From Phyllobacteriaceae bacterium (GTDB taxonomy: Bacteria; Pseudomonadota; Alphaproteobacteria; Rhizobiales; Rhizobiaceae), in assembly GCA_023954255.1 (NCBI GenBank), contig JAMLIH010000003.1, forward strand, positions 16,104 to 80,103: 64,000 nucleotides of DNA, read 5' to 3'. The first letter of the stretch is position 1, and each line of letters opens with the position of its first letter. The notes under the pieces were generated by a model. The model did no database searches, was not told the DNA's origin, and worked only from the letters and a program-made list of their open reading frames with translations. Shown here piece after piece: positions 17,159 through 25,715 of this stretch. Position numbers and translations under genes: made by a program.

Positions 17159-19626
17159 GCCCTGAGCCTTTCGTTTTTCGCATCCCAAAGCGGTGCATCT
17201 TCCTGCACCTCCGCGGGATAGCGCATGCCGTAGATTTCCACTTCCAGCCGGGTTCCGGGCACGGCAAGGTCATCGCGCAGCATGCCGAGTGCGATCGACT
17301 TGTCGATCCTGTGACCGTAGCCGCCCGAGGTCGTTTCGCCGACCACCTGGCCCATGTGCCAGAGCGTCGACATGTAGGGCGCGTCATACTCGTCACAATC
17401 GACAATCAGGGTAACGAAGCGCTTGGCAACGCCCTTCTGGCGTTCCGCCTCCAGTGCCGCCTTGCCCTTGAAGTCGGGCTTCGACCATTTCACGAATCGC
17501 TCCAGTCCGCCTTGCAGCATGGTGTAGTCGGTCGACAGATCGCCCTTCCAGGCGCGGTAACCCTTCTCGAGCCTGAGCGCATTGAGCGCATACATGCCGA
17601 AGGGCTTGAGGCCGTATCGGTCGCCCGAATCCATCAGGCAGTCATAGACTTCGCCCGCCACCTGATTGCGGCAATGGATTTCCCAGCCCAGTTCACCTGC
17701 AAACGACACCCGCATGAACATCACGTCATGGGCGTCCACCCTGCCCCGCTGAACCGAAAGCCAGGGCAGGTCGAGATCGAGATCGGCGCATCCCTTCAGG
17801 ATGTCGCGCGAATTCGGCCCCGTGAGAATGAAACAGGTATAGTCGTCGGTATCGTCCCGGATGGTGATGCTGCCGTCTTCCGGCAGGTGCTTTTCGAGCC
17901 ATTCGCGGTCATGCCACTGGGCCGTGGCCGCCGTGATGCACAGCACGCCCTCTTCCTCGATGCGCGACAGCGACATCTCGGTAACGATGCGCCCCTTCTC
18001 GTCGGCGAAATAGCCGAGCCCGACACGGCCCACCTTCGGCACGGAACCGGTGATCAGGCTTTCGATCCATTCGACGGCGTTTTCGCCGCGGACCGCAAAA
18101 CGCGAAAAGCCCGGCAGGTCGAGAATGCCCGCATGGTCGCGCACCGCATGGCACTCCTCGCGGATGCGGGCAAACCACGGCCCCTCGCGCCTCCATGTCT
18201 GGGTGGTTTCCTCGGAGGTATCATCCCCCTCCTTGGCAAACCAGTTGGCCCGCTCCCAGCCGTTATAGGCACCGAATTGCGCGCCGGAGGCAACCAGCGT
18301 CTCGTGGATCGGTGAAAGCTTCCTGTTGGCACCCGCCGGCCAGCGATGGTGCGGAAAGTGCATCGCATATTCATGGCCGTAGACTTCCATGCCCTTGGCG
18401 ACGCAATAGTCGTGATCGCAGAAGTCGGTGAACCGGCGAGGATCGCACGACCACATGTCCCACTCCGTCTGGCCCTCGGTGACCCATTCGGCCAGCACCT
18501 TGCCGGCGCCGCCACCCTGGGCAATGCCGAAGGTGAAGACGCAGGCCTCGAACGCATTGGGAACGCCCGGCATCGGCCCGATCAGCGGATTGCCGTCCGG
18601 CGCATAGGGGATCGGCCCGTTGATGACCTTGGAAAGCCCGCCCTTGGCGAGGATCGGTACCCGCGCCATGGCATCTTCGAGATACCATTCAAGCCGTTCA
18701 AGATCGTCCTGATAGAGCTGGAAGGAGAAATCCTCCGGCATGGGATCATCCGGCGTTGCCCAGTGGGCACGGCAATTGCGCTCATAGGGGCCGAGATTCA
18801 TGCCGTTCTTTTCCTGCCGCAGATAGTAGGAGGAATCGACATCGCGCAGCAGCGGCAGCTTGCGGCCTTCCGCTTCCGACCAGGCTTTCAGTTCATCGAT
18901 CTCCTCGAAGAGGATGTACTGGTGCTCCATCACCATCATCGGCACGTCACGGCCGAACATCCGGCCCACTTCCCTGGCATAGTAGCCGGCGGCATTGACG
19001 ACATATTCGCAGCGGATTTCTCCCTTGGCGGTTTCCACCACCCATTCTCCGTTTTCGCGCCGGACTCCCGTAACGGGGCAGAAACGGATGATCTTCGCAC
19101 CCATGTCGCGCGCGCCCTTGGCCAGTGCCTGGGTCAACTGTGCCGGATCGATATCGCCATCATAGGGATCATACAGCCCGCCCAGAAGGTCATGGGTTTC
19201 CAGGAACGGATATCGGTTCTTCAACTCGTCGGCACCGACAACCTCGATGTCCATGCCCTGATAGCGGCCCATGCCGGCGGCGCGGGCAAATTCCTGCATG
19301 CGCTCCTTCGAATGGGCAAGCCGCACCGAGCCGGTAACGTGATAGTTCATCGGATAGCCGACCTCTTCGCCGAGCCCGCGATAAAGCTCGGTCGAATAGC
19401 GCTGCATGTTCATGATCGACCAGGAAGCCGAGAAGGTCGGTACATTGCCGGCGGCATGCCAGGTGGAACCTGCCGTAAGCTCGTTCTTTTCAACCAGCAC
19501 GCAATCCGTCCAGCCTGCCTTCGCCAGATGATAGAGCGACGACGTGCCAACCGCCCCGCCGCCGATGATCACCACCCTGGCCTGGCCAGGAAAGGCTTGA
19601 TTCGCGTTATCAGACATTTCACTCAT
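17155..19626 (-). CDS. FAD-dependent dimethylglycine/sarcosine dehydrogenase-like protein with GcvT domain (first copy)
   Basis: An 823-residue paralogue of the downstream flavoprotein with the same DAO plus GcvT layout. It has VVIIGGGAVGTSSLYHLAKA for FAD, GSTWHAAGNV with the covalent-FAD histidine, and a C-terminal folate-binding half (SFAGELGWEIHC, LRLEKGYRAWKGD). It is the first enzyme gene of the minus-strand operon and begins 45 bp after the XRE-cupin regulator. Having two different copies suggests successive demethylations or different substrates. An alternative start at 19617 is possible. Confidence 0.85.
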   Translation of the reverse strand: MSEMSDNANQAFPGQARVVIIGGGAVGTSSLYHLAKAGWTDCVLVEKNELTAGSTWHAAGNVPTFSASWSIMNMQRYSTELYRGLGEEVGYPMNYHVTGSVRLAHSKERMQEFARAAGMGRYQGMDIEVVGADELKNRYPFLETHDLLGGLYDPYDGDIDPAQLTQALAKGARDMGAKIIRFCPVTGVRRENGEWVVETAKGEIRCEYVVNAAGYYAREVGRMFGRDVPMMVMEHQYILFEEIDELKAWSEAEGRKLPLLRDVDSSYYLRQEKNGMNLGPYERNCRAHWATPDDPMPEDFSFQLYQDDLERLEWYLEDAMARVPILAKGGLSKVINGPIPYAPDGNPLIGPMPGVPNAFEACVFTFGIAQGGGAGKVLAEWVTEGQTEWDMWSCDPRRFTDFCDHDYCVAKGMEVYGHEYAMHFPHHRWPAGANRKLSPIHETLVASGAQFGAYNGWERANWFAKEGDDTSEETTQTWRREGPWFARIREECHAVRDHAGILDLPGFSRFAVRGENAVEWIESLITGSVPKVGRVGLGYFADEKGRIVTEMSLSRIEEEGVLCITAATAQWHDREWLEKHLPEDGSITIRDDTDDYTCFILTGPNSRDILKGCADLDLDLPWLSVQRGRVDAHDVMFMRVSFAGELGWEIHCRNQVAGEVYDCLMDSGDRYGLKPFGMYALNALRLEKGYRAWKGDLSTDYTMLQGGLERFVKWSKPDFKGKAALEAERQKGVAKRFVTLIVDCDEYDAPYMSTLWHMGQVVGETTSGGYGHRIDKSIALGMLRDDLAVPGTRLEVEIYGMRYPAEVQEDAPLWDAKNERLRA

Positions 19627-19671
19627 CCCGCTGTTTTGACTCGTCTTTTTTCCAACCCGTAAATCAATGCA

Positions 19672-20337
19672 TCAATAGGTTGGCGGCGATATGATCCAGA
19701 TCACTTCCGCTGGCCTGTCCCCCTTGTTGACCCAGCCATAGGGCTGGCGGTCGAACTGGAAGCTGTCGCCTGCTTTCAGAAGATAGCTCACACCGCCAAT
19801 GGTCATCTCCAGTTCGCCGCTGACCACATAGCCGCCGTCCTGGGTATCCCGCGCCGCCATCACCTCGCGCCTTGCGCCGGGCGCAAAGACGGAGCGGATC
19901 ATCTCGAAATCGCCACCGATATCGGGCGACAGCAGCTCCTCCGTCAGTCCGTCCTCGGGCGATCCCATGGCCGCACGCGAATGGGCCCGCACGATCCAGC
20001 CGCGTTCGTCGGCGGGTGCATCGGCATTGCGGAAGAAGAAGCTGACCGGCACGCCGAAACGGGCGGCAATCGCCTTGAGATCGGGAATGGAGGGGTTTGC
20101 CTGGCCGCGCTCGACCTGCGACAGCCAGCCGATGGAGCGCCCCAGCGCATCGCATAATTCGTTGAGCGTCATGCCCCGGCTCTTGCGCAGGGCGCGGATA
20201 TCATTTCCCACATGGTGCTGGGGTACTGCCACGGCAGCCAGACCGGGCGCAGTCTCCACGCCATGCGGCACGGACGGGGCATCGGCAGCCTCTGTCCCGG
20301 AGGCGATCAACGCTTTCGGCAAGGCACGTCCGGCCAA
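19672..20337 (-). CDS. XRE-family regulator with C-terminal cupin domain
   Basis: A 221-residue regulator. Residues about 45-100 form a Cro/C1-type helix-turn-helix (ALRKSRGMTLNELCDALGRS then IGWLSQVERGQANPSI), and the C-terminal part is a cupin beta-barrel (GGYVVSGELEMTIGG, LKAGDSFQFD) that would bind a small effector. This architecture is typical of local regulators of amine catabolism. It heads the flavoprotein/MttB operon and a 21-bp palindrome lies 41 bp upstream of its start, so autoregulation together with control of the operon is likely. Confidence 0.85.
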   Translation of the reverse strand: MAGRALPKALIASGTEAADAPSVPHGVETAPGLAAVAVPQHHVGNDIRALRKSRGMTLNELCDALGRSIGWLSQVERGQANPSIPDLKAIAARFGVPVSFFFRNADAPADERGWIVRAHSRAAMGSPEDGLTEELLSPDIGGDFEMIRSVFAPGARREVMAARDTQDGGYVVSGELEMTIGGVSYLLKAGDSFQFDRQPYGWVNKGDRPAEVIWIISPPTY

Positions 20338-20377
20338 GGGCTTCCTCCCGCAATCCTTCCGGTTCCGGTCCGGAAAT

Positions 20378-20398
20378 GAAATTATTCATAAGAATTTC
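20378..20398. promoter_or_regulatory. 21-bp palindrome upstream of XRE-cupin regulator, candidate operator
   Basis: The sequence has arms GAAATT at 20378-20383 and AATTTC at 20393-20398, with further inner matches (TT and AA), giving GAAATT-N-TT-N3-AA-N-AATTTC. It sits in the only AT-rich stretch of this 198-bp gap, where promoter elements for the minus-strand operon would be. Binding by the adjacent regulator is inferred. Confidence 0.5.
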
Positions 20399-20535
20399 AT
20401 TTTATCAAAAAATTGGCAAGTGTTTTCATCCGGCGCGCACCGGAATCTTTACTGCCATGCCGGGCGAAATCACCGGCAGATTTGCCTCACTGATGAAAGG
20501 AATTGACTTAGACTGCGCCTAGAGCGCGTGATGCT

Positions 20536-21801
20536 CTAGAAACCCGGCAGGCCCAGTTCACGGGCCGCCTTCATGTAATCGGCTTCGGCGCGCTTCAGTG
20601 CCGAGGCCGGATCACGGTTGTCGAATACGACGGCCTCGATCTGATCGTTCAGCGCGCGGCGCAGCAGGTTCAGCGCCTGGCTGTCGGGATAAGGCTCAAT
20701 GCCGGCATCGATTGCCGCCAGCACATCCTTGGCCAGATGACCCGGCTGAAAGTCCTTGACCAGCCACAGCGCTTCCCAGCCATGTTCGGCAAGCATGTCT
20801 TCGTCGAGGCCCTCAAGCGCTGTCAGGAATGCCGCCTCGGCTTCCTCCTCCGTGGCGCTGACGGGAATGGCAAAGCCCTCCCACCAAAGCGTTGCCGCCG
20901 GCTTGCCGCTATCGCCGATAGCCGGCGCCGGCAGTATCTGCATCTTTCCGGCAACCCGGCTGACCGCCGGATTATCGAGCGGCCCGACACTGCTCACCCA
21001 GGTCACCGACATCGGCGCGGTAAACCGCATCAGGTCGTTGAGCACGGTGGCGGCATCGCGTTCCCTGGCTTCCTTCGGCAAATATGCAGCCAGCTTCTTC
21101 ATCTGCTCAAGCGCGGCAATTCCCTTCTCCGTGGAAACCGACGGCTTGCCGGCTTCGCCGAACAGGGACCCACCGGCGCCGAGAAACAGATCGATGAACT
21201 CCTGGGTCAGGTTCCACCCCGGCTTGTAGGCAAGCGTCAGCGGCACCTCGAACAGCCTGGAATCGGTGGCCTTGAGCTTTTCGGCCGCCTCGATCAGGCC
21301 GTCATAGGTCTTCGGCGTACCGATTCCTTCCTGCACAAGCAGTTCGCGATGGACGGTCATCGCCTTGGTGTTGGCGGCAACCGCGATGGCGATGACCTTG
21401 CCATCCTGGCGGATCAGTTGCCTGGGATGAAGCAATACCTTGTAGCGTTCTGCCAGATCATCGAGCGGCCGCAACAGCTTCTGGCTCGCCAGCCGGTACA
21501 GGCTGGCGTTGGAAATACCCACCAGCGAACCCAGATTGCGGTCGGGATTGCCGGGATCGGGCTCAACGGTCGCCGCATCGAAACCGTATTCCACGGTAAC
21601 GTTGCCGCACTGCATCATGTGCTGCGCAACACCGCGCCACAGCGGATAGTCGGGAAGATGCACGCTAAGCGAAGTGTTGTTAGGCGTACTGCAGGCAGCC
21701 TTCGCAGCAGGCGCGGCAAGAACGGTTGCCAGCGTAACCAGACAGGCAAGGCCGGTTTTCCACATCTCTTGCGGCAGACGCCCGGTGCCGGCGCGTATCA
21801 T
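20536..21801 (-). CDS. ABC transporter extracellular solute-binding protein (CUT1-like), orphan
   Basis: A 421-residue secreted protein with a Sec signal peptide (MWKTGLACLVTLATVLAAPA, ending near AAKA-AC) and the fold of family 1 solute-binding proteins: a hinge-like FEVPLTLAYKPGWN region and the substrate-site stretch ATLWWEGFAIPVSA. No permease or ATPase gene adjoins it, so it either pairs with a distant transporter or has another role. The signal peptide begins at the second ATG (21765), which may be the real start. It is monocistronic and diverges from the acpXL cluster. Confidence 0.75.
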   Translation of the reverse strand: MIRAGTGRLPQEMWKTGLACLVTLATVLAAPAAKAACSTPNNTSLSVHLPDYPLWRGVAQHMMQCGNVTVEYGFDAATVEPDPGNPDRNLGSLVGISNASLYRLASQKLLRPLDDLAERYKVLLHPRQLIRQDGKVIAIAVAANTKAMTVHRELLVQEGIGTPKTYDGLIEAAEKLKATDSRLFEVPLTLAYKPGWNLTQEFIDLFLGAGGSLFGEAGKPSVSTEKGIAALEQMKKLAAYLPKEARERDAATVLNDLMRFTAPMSVTWVSSVGPLDNPAVSRVAGKMQILPAPAIGDSGKPAATLWWEGFAIPVSATEEEAEAAFLTALEGLDEDMLAEHGWEALWLVKDFQPGHLAKDVLAAIDAGIEPYPDSQALNLLRRALNDQIEAVVFDNRDPASALKRAEADYMKAARELGLPGF

Positions 21802-22111
21802 CTTGCAGCCTGTCCCCTGAGAACGTTTTCTGTTTGAGGCCGCTTCTTATCAGTTAACTTGATGTGCTTCCACTATAGACATCCGCCCCATTCACGGATA
21901 AACACCGCGCCGAGTCCTTTTGAAGACAATCGATGAATGGCGGATGAGGCCTCGCTCCCGCATTTTTACGTTGAATTCCCAAACCAAAACTGGTTTTTCA
22001 GGTAAATGAGGGCATGCACGGGCCTTGGGGCCCGCCACCGGGCAAATTCGCAGCCGGAAAACCGCCGACGGGCGGATAACAGCCGGCAATTGAAGAATAA
22101 GAGGTTGTAAC
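21802..22111. other. Divergent intergenic region between solute-binding protein and acpXL
   Basis: About 310 bp without a gene. The left part (21840-21890) is AT-rich and could hold promoters for one or both directions. A short hairpin, AAACCA / TGGTTT with a T-run after it, is near 21977-21995. A good Shine-Dalgarno (agagg) sits just before the GTG start of acpXL. I see no clear riboswitch or operator. Confidence 0.4.
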
Positions 22112-22387
22112 GTGAGCACCTTTGACAAAGTAGCTGACATCATTTCCGAAACCAGCGAGATTCCGCGCGAGGAAATCACGCCGGACAGCCACACGATCGA
22201 CGATCTCGGCATCGACAGCCTTGACTTCCTCGACATCGTGTTCGCCATCGACAAGGAATTCGGCATCAAGATTCCGCTTGAGGCCTGGACCCAGGAAGTC
22301 AATGACGGCAAGGCATCGACCGAGGAATACTTCGTGATGAAGAACCTGGTCGCCAAGATCGACGAGCTGATCGCCGCCAAGGCGTAA
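22112..22387 (+). CDS. acpXL: Acyl carrier protein AcpXL
   Basis: A 91-residue acyl carrier protein. The phosphopantetheine-attachment serine is in [18 protein letters not shown]. AcpXL carries the C28 (27-hydroxyoctacosanoic) acyl chain that rhizobia attach to lipid A. The start is a GTG at 22112 with agagg seven bases upstream. It is the first gene of the acpXL-fabZ-fabF2-fabF1-adh-lpxXL cluster, whose order is a hallmark of Hyphomicrobiales, and is followed by a strong hairpin that probably makes it the most highly expressed member. Confidence 0.92.
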   Translation: MSTFDKVADIISETSEIPREEITPDSHTIDDLGIDSLDFLDIVFAIDKEFGIKIPLEAWTQEVNDGKASTEEYFVMKNLVAKIDELIAAKA

Positions 22388-22427
22388 GGTCGGCGCTCGC
22401 CGGCAAGCCGCCAGACATATTCTCCGG

Positions 22428-22453
22428 AAAACAGGCCCCTCGGGGCCTGTTTT
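22428..22453 (+). terminator. Hairpin with T-run between acpXL and fabZ
   Basis: A perfect 12-base inverted repeat, AAAACAGGCCCC / GGGGCCTGTTTT with only TC between, ends in TTTT. It has the form of an intrinsic terminator and lies 40 bp after acpXL and 36 bp before the dehydratase gene. In an operon this would act as a partial terminator raising acpXL relative to the downstream genes. Confidence 0.7.
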
Positions 22454-22488
22454 GTTGATACCTGCCAAGCCAGAAAGACTTCAAACCC

Positions 22489-22947
22489 ATGCTGCTCGAA
22501 TATTTCCAGATGATTGACCGGATCACCGAAGTCGATCTTGAGGAAAAGGTCATGCGGGCCCAGTCCACCGTGCCGGATGAAAGCACGGTGTTCGAGGGCC
22601 ACTTTCCCGGCCATCCGCTGGTTCCCGGCGTGCTGATGATCGAAACCATGGCGCAATGCTCCGGCATTCTCATCATGCACACGATCGATTTTACCAGGAT
22701 ACCGCTGCTTGCCGGCGTCAAGGAGGGCAAGCTGAGGGATTTCGTCGGCCCCAAGGCTGCCCTTGAGATCAAGGCCGAAATCGAACACGAAGGCTCCGGC
22801 TTTGCGGTTACCCGCGCCGAGATCCGCTCGCAGGGCAAGCGTGTTGCCAATGCACAACTGACCTTCACCATCATGCCCTTCCCGAGCGAGGAGTTGCAGG
22901 GCCTGATCCGCCAGCAGGTTGCCGACATGAAGAAGGAACCGGCCTGA
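22489..22947 (+). CDS. fabZXL: 3-hydroxyacyl-ACP dehydratase, FabZ type (VLCFA cluster)
   Basis: A 152-residue hot-dog fold protein. The FabZ catalytic motif is visible in FEGHFPGHPLVPGVLMIETM (histidine in GHFPGHP, glutamate in ETMAQ). It removes water from 3-hydroxyacyl-AcpXL during elongation toward C28. It follows acpXL on the same strand after a hairpin. The sequence is shorter at the N-terminus than FabZ of bulk fatty acid synthesis, as usual for this paralogue. Confidence 0.88.
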   Translation: MLLEYFQMIDRITEVDLEEKVMRAQSTVPDESTVFEGHFPGHPLVPGVLMIETMAQCSGILIMHTIDFTRIPLLAGVKEGKLRDFVGPKAALEIKAEIEHEGSGFAVTRAEIRSQGKRVANAQLTFTIMPFPSEELQGLIRQQVADMKKEPA

Positions 22948-23086
22948 GCGCGCTAACCGTGACCGGAAACCGCCGCCCCGCCCGCCCTGTTTTGGGGTGT
23001 TTTCGTTTTTCGATACCTGCTAGAGCACTTCAAAACAAAAAGGCGGCAGACCGCATAAAACCTGGCGAATGCGTTTTGGAAACCGA

Positions 23087-24286
23087 ATGACCGAAAAGAA
23101 GAACGACGTCTGGATAACGGGTATCGGGCTGGTGTCCTGCTTCGGCGAAGGCCCCGAAACCCATTGGGAAAAGCTGCACGCGTCGAATGCCGCCTCCGCG
23201 CCGATCGACCGCGAAACCTATGCGCCCTATGCCGTGCATCCCCTGCCCGAGATCGACTGGACCGCCCAGATGTCGCGCAAGGACATGCGCCAGATGGAAA
23301 ACTGGCAGCGCATCGGTACTTATGCCGCCGGCCTTGCGCTCGACGATGCCGGCATGAAGGAAGACGAGGAACTGGTCTCCACCATGGACCTCGTCGTCTG
23401 CGCCGGCGGCGGCGAGCGCGATCTCGAAGTCGACACGGCGATCCTGAAGGAAGCCCAGACCCGCAACGATCGCGACCTGATCCTCAATGAGCGCCTGCCT
23501 CAGGACCTGCGCCCGACGCTGTTTCTGGCACAATTGTCGAACCTGATGGCCGGCAACATCTCCATCGTGCACAAGGTAACCGGCTCTTCGCGCACCTATA
23601 TGGGCGAGGAATCGGCCGGCGTGACCGCCATTCGCGATGCCGTGGCGCGCATTTCCCACGGCCAGAGCAGCCATCTTCTCGTCGGCGGCGGCTACAATGC
23701 GGAACGGGTCGACCTGTTCCTCAACATCGAACTGGGCCGCTATCTGGCGCGTGACACGGCAGCCCCTGTTCAAGAGAGGCTGGAGGCCGGCGGCGGCATG
23801 ATCCCCGGCAGCGCCGGCGCTTTTCTCGTTCTTGAATCGGCCGAACACGCCAGGGCGCGCGGCGCAAGACCTTATGCCAGGATCACCGCTGTCGCATCCG
23901 ATCTCGGCAACCGTACCGAAAAGGAAACCGCGGCGCGCTTTACCCGGATGATCGACAAGCTGTCACTTGATCGCGACAGCCGCCCCGCCATCCTCTCGGG
24001 CGCCAGCGGCCAGGACGATATCACCAGATGGGAACTCGATGCACTGCGCAGCCGCTTCGGCATGGAGGCGGCGATCCGCAGCTACACGTCGATGATCGGC
24101 AATCCGATCGAGGCGAACTTTCCCTTCGGCCTTGCGCTTGCTGCAATGGCGCTGAAGAACGGCCATTTCTACGAGCCGTTTGAAGCGGCCGAAAAGCCGG
24201 TTAAAATCCCGCCAACCTCCATCCTCGTCAGCACCGCCGGGCATTATCGCGGCGAAGGGATGGCGATGGTGGAAACCGCTTCCTGA
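23087..24286 (+). CDS. fabF2XL: Beta-ketoacyl-ACP synthase-like protein lacking catalytic residues (FabF2XL, chain-length-factor-like)
   Basis: A 399-residue thiolase-fold protein in the second position of the VLCFA cluster. The three catalytic positions of KAS II are all changed: where the partner has STACASG this protein has TYMGEESAG, so the cysteine is lost (a glutamate aligns in my reading); NAHGTST is replaced by SGASGQDD; and NKSMIGHT by YTSMIGNP. It therefore cannot condense by itself and resembles the chain length factor of type II polyketide synthases, probably forming a heterodimer with the next protein. The start at 23087 is chosen for its match to the family N-terminus. Confidence 0.85.
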   Translation: MTEKKNDVWITGIGLVSCFGEGPETHWEKLHASNAASAPIDRETYAPYAVHPLPEIDWTAQMSRKDMRQMENWQRIGTYAAGLALDDAGMKEDEELVSTMDLVVCAGGGERDLEVDTAILKEAQTRNDRDLILNERLPQDLRPTLFLAQLSNLMAGNISIVHKVTGSSRTYMGEESAGVTAIRDAVARISHGQSSHLLVGGGYNAERVDLFLNIELGRYLARDTAAPVQERLEAGGGMIPGSAGAFLVLESAEHARARGARPYARITAVASDLGNRTEKETAARFTRMIDKLSLDRDSRPAILSGASGQDDITRWELDALRSRFGMEAAIRSYTSMIGNPIEANFPFGLALAAMALKNGHFYEPFEAAEKPVKIPPTSILVSTAGHYRGEGMAMVETAS

Positions 24287-24301
24287 TCAAGGAGACTGTC
24301 A

Positions 24302-25579
24302 ATGTCCACGCAGTATACCGATCACCTTGGCAGGCCGGTCATCGCCGTGACCGGCATGGGTGTGGTGACCTCCCTCGGCAAGGGCAAGAAGGCAAACTGG
24401 GAAGCGCTGTCGGCCGGAAAATCCGGTATCCGGAAGATCACCCGCTTTCCCACCGATGGCCTCAACACGGTGATTGCCGGTACCGTCGATTTCATGGAGA
24501 CCGAGGAAGTCTCGGCGCCCGCGATCTCCTATGCCATGGCGGAAAGCACTGCCGGCGAAGCGCTGGAGGAAGCAGGCTTCGGCGACGAAGGCTTTCCCGG
24601 CCCGCTGTTTTTCGCTGCACCTCCGGTTGAAATGGAGTGGCAGCACCGTTTCGCCTTGATGGAGGAAGGTCCCTCCATGGAACCGGGCTACGAACAATTG
24701 CTGCAAGCAGCCCGCGCCAAACCCCATCCGAAAATGCACAGCCTCATCCAGCTCGGCACCATCGCCTACAAGCTGGCTGAGAAATACCGCACCCAGGGCC
24801 TGCCGATCTCGCTTTCGACAGCCTGCGCATCCGGCGCCACTGCACTGCAGCAGGGCATCGAGGCGATCCGCCGCGGCGAGACCGAGGCTGCCCTGTGTGT
24901 CGCCTCCGACGGATCGGTAACCGCCGAAGGGCTGATCCGCTTTTCGCTGCTGTCGGCGCTCTCCACCCACAATGAAAACCCTTCCGCCGCCTCCCGCCCC
25001 TTCTCCAAGGACCGCGACGGCTTCATCATGTCCGAAGGGTCGGCTGCGCTGGTGCTGGAAACGCTGGAACATGCCGTTGCCCGTGGCGCCAGGGTCATCG
25101 GCGTCATTCGCGGCGTCGGCGAAAAGGCGGATTCCTTCCACCGCACCCGTTCAAGCCCGGACGGCAAGCCGGTCATAGCCGCCATCAGCGCCGCGCTGGA
25201 AGATGCCGGCATGTCGCCGGACGAGATCAGCTACGTCAACGCCCACGGCACCTCGACGCCGGAAAACGACCGCATGGAATACAACACGCTCAAGGCCGTG
25301 TTCGGCGAGCGCATCCATGAGGTGCCGATTTCCTCCAACAAGTCGATGATCGGCCACACGCTGACAGCCGGCGGCGCCGTCGAAGCGGTGTTCTCCTTCC
25401 TCACCATGAAGGAAAGCACCATTCCGCCGACCATCAACTACGACAATCCCGATCCGGATATCCCGCTCGACGTTGTGCCAAACGTCAAGCGCGAGGCGGA
25501 AGTGAACTCGGTGCTGTCGAACTCCTTCGGCTTCGGCGGGCAGAATGCCTGTCTTGTCTTTGCCAAGGATGTGGCGTGA
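24302..25579 (+). CDS. fabF1XL: Beta-ketoacyl-ACP synthase (FabF1XL), catalytic subunit
   Basis: A 425-residue KAS II with an intact Cys-His-His triad: STACASG (about residue 175), NAHGTST and NKSMIGHTLTAGG. It starts 15 bp after its catalytically degenerate partner, with aaggag upstream. It should condense malonyl-ACP with acyl-AcpXL to build the very long chain. The C-terminal NSFGFGGQNACLVF is canonical. The pair is a plausible obligate heterodimer. Confidence 0.92.
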   Translation: MSTQYTDHLGRPVIAVTGMGVVTSLGKGKKANWEALSAGKSGIRKITRFPTDGLNTVIAGTVDFMETEEVSAPAISYAMAESTAGEALEEAGFGDEGFPGPLFFAAPPVEMEWQHRFALMEEGPSMEPGYEQLLQAARAKPHPKMHSLIQLGTIAYKLAEKYRTQGLPISLSTACASGATALQQGIEAIRRGETEAALCVASDGSVTAEGLIRFSLLSALSTHNENPSAASRPFSKDRDGFIMSEGSAALVLETLEHAVARGARVIGVIRGVGEKADSFHRTRSSPDGKPVIAAISAALEDAGMSPDEISYVNAHGTSTPENDRMEYNTLKAVFGERIHEVPISSNKSMIGHTLTAGGAVEAVFSFLTMKESTIPPTINYDNPDPDIPLDVVPNVKREAEVNSVLSNSFGFGGQNACLVFAKDVA

Positions 25580-25715
25580 CGGGGCATGGCATAACGAAAA
25601 GCAAATCCACCACCTGCTGCGGGCTGTGCGATATTCATGCGGGAATAATCCACTGTTCCGCGCAACAGTTTGTTGAAATTGGCCTCTAAGGCAGAATGAC
25701 AAGGGAGACACGGCG

